In this document: piece after piece, positions 59,122 to 64,000 of the stretch | Numbering within the stretch: position 1 is the first letter of the stretch | Layout of the letters: the number at the start of each line of letters is the position of its first letter | Position numbers and translations under genes: made by a program | Source: Streptomyces sp. TLI_171 | GTDB taxonomy: Bacteria > Actinomycetota > Actinomycetes > Streptomycetales > Streptomycetaceae | Reading direction: 5' to 3' | Length of the DNA: 64,000 nucleotides | Assembly: GCF_003610255.1 (NCBI RefSeq) | Contig: NZ_RAPS01000001.1 | Location: 7,219,001-7,283,000 of the forward strand | Notes under the pieces: model-generated | Told to the model about the DNA's origin: nothing | The model's database searches: none | The model's input: the letters and a program-made list of their open reading frames with translations, nothing else

Positions 59122-59571
59122 CTAGGGGTTCTTGGTGGGCTTGCGGCTGTTGCTGGGCGCTGTGCTGGGCCGCCCGTGCGAGGGCGAGGCGGACGGGTCG
59201 GACGGGCCGGGGCTCGCCGAGGGTGCGGCGGACGTCGGGCCGGTGCGGGCGGCGGTGGGGCCGGTCTGGCTCGGCCGGGTCGAGGCCTGGTCCGCGGATC
59301 GTCCGGCGGACGGAGTGGCGTCCGGTTCGGCGGGCGTGGCGGTGGCGGTCCGCTCGGGCGTGGCGGCGGGTGCGGCGGGCTGCGGCAGCAGCGGTCCGCC
59401 GAGGGTCGGCCCGCCCAGCGCGCTGCTCGCGACCAGGCCCAGGTAGCCGGCGGCGGGGACGGCCAGTGCCCAGCCGATCCGCCGCCAGCGGCGCTGGCGG
59501 CGGCCGCTGGCGTCGACGAACACCGGAGCGGAGGGGTCTGGGGAAGACGGAGCGGTCGGGGTGTCGGTCAC
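59122..59571 (-). CDS. Membrane-anchored Ser/Thr/Pro/Ala-rich protein
   Basis: The 149-residue protein has a charged N-terminus (GRRQRRWRR), a single hydrophobic segment (WALAVPAAGYLGLVASSALG) and then a disordered Pro/Ser/Thr/Ala-rich tail outside. It lies ten bases upstream of the deacetylase/glycosyltransferase gene on the same strand and is likely cotranscribed with it. It may be a scaffold or co-secretion partner; no family is recognised. Confidence 0.75.
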   Translation of the reverse strand: MTDTPTAPSSPDPSAPVFVDASGRRQRRWRRIGWALAVPAAGYLGLVASSALGGPTLGGPLLPQPAAPAATPERTATATPAEPDATPSAGRSADQASTRPSQTGPTAARTGPTSAAPSASPGPSDPSASPSHGRPSTAPSNSRKPTKNP

Positions 59572-59680
59572 CGTGGTTCCAGCGGTCGGGGGCGCGGCGG
59601 GGCGCAGGTCGGCGCCCGTGTCACTGCTTCAGCGCCGCCGTTCGCGCGGGCGTCACACCTCGGGTGCCCCGACCACAAGT

Positions 59681-59693
59681 GGATGGTTCATCC
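59681..59693. promoter_or_regulatory. Operator GGATGGTTCATCC, copy 1
   Basis: GGATG-N3-CATCC palindrome, recurring 39 bases away in the opposite orientation (59720-59732) just upstream of the SDR gene. The size and spacing suggest a TetR-type site pair. Confidence 0.7.
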
Positions 59694-59719
59694 GTTTGTG
59701 CTATCGTCCCGAATCAAGC

Positions 59720-59732
59720 GGATGAACTATCC
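59720..59732. promoter_or_regulatory. Operator GGATGAACTATCC, copy 2
   Basis: Reverse complement GGATAGTTCATCC differs from copy 1 at one base. It lies 24 bases before the SDR start. A TetR-type regulator binding both sites would repress the gene; the TetR at 61105-61686 is a candidate. Confidence 0.7.
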
Positions 59733-59756
59733 GAATTGCTGAGGGTGGAGGAACTC

Positions 59757-60644
59757 ATGACGAAGACCGCCGTGGTCACGGCCGGAACGGGCGGCATCGG
59801 CCTGGAGACCGCGCTCGGCCTGGCCGCCGCCGGCCTCGCGGTCACCGTGGTCGGCCGCGACGCCGACCGGGGCGCCCGGGCCGTCGAGCGGATCGACGCG
59901 ACCGGCCCGGCGCACCCCGCCCGGTTCCTCGCCGCCGACCTCTCCTCGCTCGACCAGGTCCGCGCCCTCGCCGACCGGATCGCCGCCGACCACGCCGCCT
60001 CGGGCGATCACCTGGCCGTGCTGGTCAACAACATCGGTGCGATGTTCCCGGACCACCGGACCCTGGACGGCGTCGAGGCCTCCTTCGTCCTCAACCACCT
60101 CTCGCCGTACCTGCTCACCGAACTGCTGCTGCCCGCCCTGACGGCCGGCGCCCCCAGCCGGATCGTGAACGTGACCTCGGGCGCGGTCGGGGTGGCCAAG
60201 CGGGTCTTCGACGGCGTCGAGCCGCCCGGCGGCTACTACGGCTTCCACTGGTACGGCCGCGCCAAGCTGGCCCACCTGATCCACACCCTCGACCTGGCCG
60301 AGCGGCTGCGCGGCACCGGCGTCGGGGTCTTCGCCGCCGACCCCGGCGGCGCCGCGACCGACATGACCGCCGGCACCATGACCGACCCGAGGATCGTCTC
60401 GCCCGGCCTGCGGCTGCTGTGGCCGCTGGTGCGCCGCAGGTTCGCACGCTCCACCTCCGGCCCGGCGTCCGAAGCGGCCAGGTCCTCGATCACGGCCGCC
60501 ACCGACGCGTCGCTGACCGGCCGGACCGGCCTGCTCATCGGCGCCAGGTCCCGGCCCGTCCCCCCGCCGCGGGCGGCGACCGACCCCGGCCTCGCCCGGG
60601 CGGTGCGCCGCCTCGGCGAAGCCCACGCCCCCACCGCGGCCTGA
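59757..60644 (+). CDS. Short-chain dehydrogenase/reductase
   Basis: The 295-residue protein has a Rossmann fold with VVTAGTGGIGLETALGL (TGxxxGIG-like), LAVLVNNIGAMF, and the catalytic pair in YGRAKLAH (Tyr-x3-Lys). It is a NAD(P)-dependent oxidoreductase with unknown substrate. GTGGAGG lies before ATG 59757. It is preceded by two matching operators and followed by a Na/Pi cotransporter remnant on the opposite strand and a TetR gene. Confidence 0.9.
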   Translation: MTKTAVVTAGTGGIGLETALGLAAAGLAVTVVGRDADRGARAVERIDATGPAHPARFLAADLSSLDQVRALADRIAADHAASGDHLAVLVNNIGAMFPDHRTLDGVEASFVLNHLSPYLLTELLLPALTAGAPSRIVNVTSGAVGVAKRVFDGVEPPGGYYGFHWYGRAKLAHLIHTLDLAERLRGTGVGVFAADPGGAATDMTAGTMTDPRIVSPGLRLLWPLVRRRFARSTSGPASEAARSSITAATDASLTGRTGLLIGARSRPVPPPRAATDPGLARAVRRLGEAHAPTAA

Positions 60645-60669
60645 CCGCCCGCCGGCCCCGGCCGTCCGC

Positions 60670-61008
60670 TCAGACCGCGCCCACCAGCACGATGACCAGC
60701 GCGGGCAGCGCGATGAAGACGCTGCCCAGGTAGGTGCCCGAAGGCCGCCTGCAGTCCGATCTCCGCGTCCGGCCCGACGCCGGCGAACGCCGCGAACACC
60801 ACCGTGAACGCGGTGCCCAGGTTGGAGCCGACGACCAGCGGATACACCTGGGCCGGCGTCAGGATGCCCGCCCCGGCGAACGGGACCAGCACGGAGGTGG
60901 TGATGGTCGACATCAGCCGTTCGAGCAGCTTCCCCGGGTAGCGGACCGCGACCGGGACCAGCGCGGCCGGCCCGCTGTCCGTGGGGGCGTCCGCCGTGGA
61001 CCGAGGCT
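60670..61008 (-). pseudogene. Na/Pi cotransporter family remnant, frameshifted
   Basis: One minus-strand frame reads RLMSTITTSVLVPFAGAGIL and then VYPLVVGSNLGTAFTVVFAAFAG, matching the conserved repeat of Na/Pi cotransporters (SSSxTTSxxVPLxGAGxLT ... LGANIGTTxTAxLAA). It loses sense after AAFGH, and the C-terminal continuation (TYLGSVFIALPALVIVLVGAV, stop at 60670) is in another frame. An upstream stop near 61009 removes the N-terminal half. It is a truncated, frameshifted pseudogene between the SDR and TetR genes. Confidence 0.75.
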
Positions 61009-61104
61009 ACGAGCCACCGGCCCGGGGACGGCGTGGCCGCGCCGTCCCCGGGCCCGCATATGATCGAACGCCGACACCGCGACCGAGGAACCCCGGACTG
61101 CCTC

Positions 61105-61686
61105 ATGACGACCCCGCAGCTGCGCAAGGACGCCGCCCGCAACTGGGACCGGATCATCGCCACCGCCCGCGAGCTGGTCGACCGCGGCGCCGCCCTGCAG
61201 CTCAACGACGTCGCCCGGCGGACGGGCGTCGGGGTCGCCACCGTCTACCGGCACTTCCCCACGCCCGAGGCGCTGCTGGAGAGCGTCGCCGCCCCGTGCC
61301 TGGAGGAGCTCGCCGCGCACGGCCGGGACGCGCTCGCCGAACCCGACCCCTGGCGGGCGCTGCAGGTGTTCCTGTCCAGCACGGTGGAGGCGCAGGTCGC
61401 CGACGCCGCGCTGGCCCCCGTCTTCGCCGCTCCCGCGAACGCGCTGCCCCGCACCGCCGAGCTGAAGTCCGAGCTGGCCGCGGCGGGCACCGAACTCCTC
61501 GCCCGGGCCCGCGCGGCCGGGGCGGTCCGCCCCGACCTCGCCGCCGCCGACCTGGTCCCGCTGATGTGCGGCGTCGCCCAGGCCGTCAACGTGCACGGCG
61601 GCGCCCGCGCCGACCGCCTCGCCACCGCCCAGCACTACCTCGCCCTGCTGCTGGAAGGCGTGCGCACCCCGCCCCGGAGCACGTGA
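61105..61686 (+). CDS. TetR-family transcriptional regulator
   Basis: The 193-residue protein has a TetR helix-turn-helix (NWDRIIATARELVDRG, LNDVARRTGVGVATVYRHFPTPEALL) and a helical ligand domain. It probably controls the SDR gene 460 bases upstream through the GGATRGTTCATCC sites. The ATG at 61105 is chosen over 61033 because the domain begins soon after it. No matching operator is seen before its own gene. Confidence 0.9.
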   Translation: MTTPQLRKDAARNWDRIIATARELVDRGAALQLNDVARRTGVGVATVYRHFPTPEALLESVAAPCLEELAAHGRDALAEPDPWRALQVFLSSTVEAQVADAALAPVFAAPANALPRTAELKSELAAAGTELLARARAAGAVRPDLAAADLVPLMCGVAQAVNVHGGARADRLATAQHYLALLLEGVRTPPRST

Positions 61687-61708
61687 ACCCTGGGCAGGTG
61701 AGTTCGGG

Positions 61709-62503
61709 TCAGCTGTAGGCGACCGTCACCGGGGCGTGGTCCGACCACCGCTCGGCGTGGGTCGCGGCGCGCTCCACCCGGGCGTCGACGCTGCGCGCGG
61801 CGAGGCCGGGGGTGGCCATGTGGTAGTCGATCCGCCAGCCCGCGTCGTTGTCGAAGGCCCGGCCGCGGTAGGACCACCAGGAGTAGGGGCCCTCCTGGTC
61901 GGGGTGGTGCTTGCGCAGCACGTCGACGTAGCCGTGGTCGTCGAGGACGCGGCTGAGCCAGGCCCGCTCCTCCGGCAGGAAGCCGGCCTTCTTCTGGTTG
62001 GCCTTCCAGTTGCGCAGGTCGGCCTCCCGGTGCGCGATGTTCCAGTCGCCGCACACCAGCACCTCGCGGCCCTCGGCGGCGGCCCGGGCGCGCAGTTCGC
62101 CGAGGTGCACCAGGAACTCGGCCATGAAGCGCTCCTTCTCGTCCTGTCGCTCGGTGCCGACCTCCCCCGAGGGCAGGTACAGCGAGGCGACCGTCAGGCC
62201 GGGCAGGTCGAGTTCGGCGTACCGGCCGGAGGTGTCGAACTCGGCGGAGCCGAAGCCGATCCGGGTGGCGTCGGGGGTGCGGCGGGACAGCACCGCGACA
62301 CCGGCCCGGCCCTTCGCGACGGCCGGGGCCCAGACCGCGTGCCACCCGTCGAGGCGGGCGATGACCTCGCCGAACTGCTCGGCCTCGGCCCGCACCTCCT
62401 GGAGGCAGACCACCTCCGACTTGGTGTCGTCGATCCACTCCAGGAAGCCCTTCTTGGCGGCCGCCCGGATCCCGTTGACGTTGACTGTGGTGATGCTCTG
62501 CAC
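61709..62503 (-). CDS. xth: Exodeoxyribonuclease III (AP endonuclease)
   Basis: The 264-residue enzyme repairs abasic sites and trims 3' ends of DNA. Family motifs: ITTVNVNGIRAAAKKGF, VVCLQEVRAE, VCGDWNIAH, RNWKANQKKAGF, and WSDHAPVTVAYS with catalytic Asp and His. GTG 62503 fits the usual start; upstream sequence is not conserved. It is convergent with the TetR gene. Confidence 0.95.
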   Translation of the reverse strand: MQSITTVNVNGIRAAAKKGFLEWIDDTKSEVVCLQEVRAEAEQFGEVIARLDGWHAVWAPAVAKGRAGVAVLSRRTPDATRIGFGSAEFDTSGRYAELDLPGLTVASLYLPSGEVGTERQDEKERFMAEFLVHLGELRARAAAEGREVLVCGDWNIAHREADLRNWKANQKKAGFLPEERAWLSRVLDDHGYVDVLRKHHPDQEGPYSWWSYRGRAFDNDAGWRIDYHMATPGLAARSVDARVERAATHAERWSDHAPVTVAYS

Positions 62504-62597
62504 CCAGCGAGGGTACCGGGCCGCGCCGACAACCCGGTCGGAGCGCCGCGCCATACCGGGTCGGGGGTCGATCCGCAAGGAATCCCGCCCATTGGTC

Positions 62598-62627
62598 TTG
62601 ACCATCTCCCGAGCGACGCCCTAATGT
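62598..62627 (+). promoter_or_regulatory. Promoter of the GntR gene
   Basis: TTGACC (62598-62603) and TAATGT (62622-62627) are 18 bases apart. The following 60 bases are unusually AT-rich for this genome (ACCTTTAATAAAG), and the GntR start lies about 110 bases downstream. Confidence 0.5.
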
Positions 62628-62736
62628 CACTTACTGCAAAGACCTTTAATAAAGAAGGACGGATAAAGCCCGCCCTCCCCACCTGCCGAAACGGGGAGCG
62701 GTGCCGGGCTCGCCGTCCTTCAGGGTGGAGGACACG

Positions 62737-63513
62737 GTGGGGCAAGGGACGCTCACGGCGACTGCGGAGCCGAAGTACTGGCACCTGCGCACGGTGCTGC
62801 TGCGCACCATGGACGCCGAGTTCTCCACCGGCCAGGTGCTGCCCAACGAGCGTGACCTGTCGGCGCGTTTCGGCGTCGCCCGGGCCACCCTGCGGCAGGC
62901 GCTCGACCAGCTGGAGCTGGAGGGCCGCCTGGTCCGCCGTCGCGGCATCGGCACCCTGATCGCCGCCCCGCGGGTCGGCATCCCGGTCACCGACCGGGAG
63001 GCCGCCGGCCGCACCGGCGCCACCCGCAGCCAGGACTGGAAGGTGGTGGACTGCACCACCGGCCCCGCTTCCGCCGCGCTGGCCCGCACGCTGGGCCTGG
63101 CCGAGGGCGAGCAGGTGCACACGGTGCGCCGGCTGCGCACGGTCCAGGGCGTGACGGTCGCCGCCGAGTCGCTGCACGTGCCGTCCGCCGCGCTGCCGCA
63201 CCTCGCCGTCGTGGTGGACGGGACGGACCGCGCCCGCGGCGTGCTGCGCCAGCTGGACCGGCTCGGCATCGACGGCGAGTCCCGCTCGGTGGAGCTGGGC
63301 GTCGCCGAGGCCGCCGAGGCCGCGCTGCTGGAGCGCCCCCCGGGCACCCCGGTGCTGGTCGTCACCACCCAGTACGCCACGGCGGGCCGGCTGGCGGCGG
63401 TCGCGGTCTCCACCTACCGCGCCGACACCTGCAAGCTCACGTTCGGCGAGTCCGGCGTCGTCCAGGTCGCCACCGCCGTCCCCGCCGCTGCCGTGGCCAC
63501 CGCCGCCTCCTGA
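62737..63513 (+). CDS. GntR-family regulator with UTRA domain
   Basis: The product of about 258 residues has a GntR winged helix (KYWHLRTVLLRTMDAEF, VLPNERDLSARFGVARATLRQALDQLELEGRLVRRRGIGTLIA in two parts) and a UTRA effector domain. The pattern resembles DasR/HutC-type GntR regulators that sense amino-sugar phosphates, though the ligand is unknown. Starts at 62737 or 62701 are both possible; I prefer GTG 62737 because GTGGAGGA precedes it. It is preceded by an AT-rich promoter. Confidence 0.85.
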   Translation: MGQGTLTATAEPKYWHLRTVLLRTMDAEFSTGQVLPNERDLSARFGVARATLRQALDQLELEGRLVRRRGIGTLIAAPRVGIPVTDREAAGRTGATRSQDWKVVDCTTGPASAALARTLGLAEGEQVHTVRRLRTVQGVTVAAESLHVPSAALPHLAVVVDGTDRARGVLRQLDRLGIDGESRSVELGVAEAAEAALLERPPGTPVLVVTTQYATAGRLAAVAVSTYRADTCKLTFGESGVVQVATAVPAAAVATAAS

Positions 63514-63524
63514 CGGACCGTCAG
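63510..63524. repeat. Palindrome CTGACGGACCGTCAG at the GntR stop
   Basis: Perfect CTGACG-N3-CGTCAG palindrome whose left arm carries the GntR TGA at 63511-63513. Confidence 0.8.
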
Positions 63525-63593
63525 TCCGGCCCTGTCGGTCCGCCCGGCTACGCTCCCGTTCACTGACGACCGGTGAACAGGGGTGGCACGGCG

Positions 63594-64000
63594 ATGAGTT
63601 CGACCGATCAGCGGGACCACGGCAGCGCGCTCGTCGAGCGGGCGATCACCGCGGTCCGGCAGGACCCGTCGCGGCTGGTGCTGGAGTACAACCGGTTCGC
63701 CGGGCCGTGGGTCGAGGGTGAACCGCGGCCGCGCGCCGTCGAGGCGTTCCCCAGCGGGCACCCGCTGTCGCCCGGCCTGCGCGCCTGGCTGGCGTACGAC
63801 GGCGGCATGCTGGAGCGCCACGGCTGGTTCGACGCGTCGGGCGCGCTCGCGCCGCGCACCCTCGGGCAGATCGCGGTCGAGGAGTACGGCGAGCTGTGGG
63901 GCAGCTGCTTCGAGCCGTTCTCCGAGCGGTTCGGCGAGTGCTTCCTGCTGCCCGGCGGCTCCGACTCCCGCCGGATCCTGTCCGTCGGCCCGCACGGCGA
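63594..64000 (+). CDS. Protein of unknown function, cut by the window end
   Basis: ATG 63594 opens a frame that runs past the end of the window (at least 135 residues). It starts SSTDQRDHGSALVERAITAV and contains LRAWLAYDGGMLERHGWF and SCFEPFSERFGECFLLPGGS. It is acidic and soluble, without a recognised family; a SMI1/KNR4-like fold is possible from the LRAWLAYDGG pattern, but this is weak. No ribosome site is strong (GGGGTGG). Confidence 0.7.
   Translation, partial: MSSTDQRDHGSALVERAITAVRQDPSRLVLEYNRFAGPWVEGEPRPRAVEAFPSGHPLSPGLRAWLAYDGGMLERHGWFDASGALAPRTLGQIAVEEYGELWGSCFEPFSERFGECFLLPGGSDSRRILSVGPHG

Noticed and set aside
1..64000. rRNA, tRNA, CRISPR, prophage and transposon signals
   Set aside because: No cloverleaf with conserved TTCGA-type loop, no rRNA core sequence, no spaced repeats and no integrase or transposase was seen by eye; a small RNA could still be missed without a covariance search.

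Overview
The window is very GC-rich DNA with strong third-position G/C bias, GTG and TTG starts, purine-rich ribosome binding sites and tightly packed short operons. A 2-methylisoborneol synthase with its geranyl diphosphate methyltransferase, many LacI-family sugar regulators, a SpoIIE-type phosphatase, an AfsR/SARP-like regulator and a probable TTA (bldA) codon point to a Streptomycetaceae chromosome (Streptomyces or Kitasatospora). No rRNA, tRNA, CRISPR array, insertion sequence or prophage was seen. The region looks like an accessory chromosome segment devoted to plant cell wall breakdown, sugar import and secondary functions.

Layout. 1-0.9 kb: universal stress protein. 1.3-11.3 kb: a furanose-type ABC transporter (binding protein, double ATPase, two permeases), LacI regulator and aldose 1-epimerase, then a second LacI regulator divergent from a secreted GH54 alpha-L-arabinofuranosidase with two CBM13 lectin domains. 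Together these would release, epimerise and import arabinose or related sugars. 11.3-20.8 kb: VOC protein, LysR/DoxX pair, NlpC/P60 hydrolase, DUF4232 lipoprotein, TraB-like protein, MFS exporter, HxlR regulator divergent from a monooxygenase/truncated-haemoglobin fusion, and a large unknown membrane protein. 20.9-26.0 kb: a pectin module. A sigma factor fused to a zinc finger, one membrane helix and an outward beta-helix domain lies divergent to a pectinesterase and a pectate lyase whose CBM13 modules are identical over 418 bp. 26-28.5 kb: XRE/MmyB regulator and 14-helix MFS exporter.

28.5-34.9 kb: an organosulfur scavenging region. Two divergent operons of flavin-dependent monooxygenases (SsuD-like, NtaA/SnaA-like and another) are each preceded by a short leader peptide with the same DLLRV-x2-ALC core. 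35-43 kb: SpoIIE-type phosphatase, DoxX-like protein, MarR/hydrolase pair, haloacetate dehalogenase-like hydrolase, SARP-like regulator, GvpU-like small protein and a LacI regulator. 43-47 kb: a ChvE-GguAB type sugar ABC operon with two identical LacI-type operators upstream. 47.5-49.7 kb: the 2-methylisoborneol operon.

50-57 kb: GH5/CBM2 cellulase, LacI regulator, MalFG-type permeases and binding protein, and a divergent CE7 acetyl xylan esterase, with two matching operators between them. 57-64 kb: polysaccharide deacetylase/glycosyltransferase fusion, SDR with paired operators, a frameshifted Na/Pi cotransporter remnant, TetR regulator, exodeoxyribonuclease III, GntR regulator and a gene cut by the window end. 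The most notable items are the membrane-anchored sigma factor next to pectinases, the twin sulfur-type leader peptides, and a recurrent CTGACG-N3-CGTCAG palindrome that supplies stop codons to several genes.
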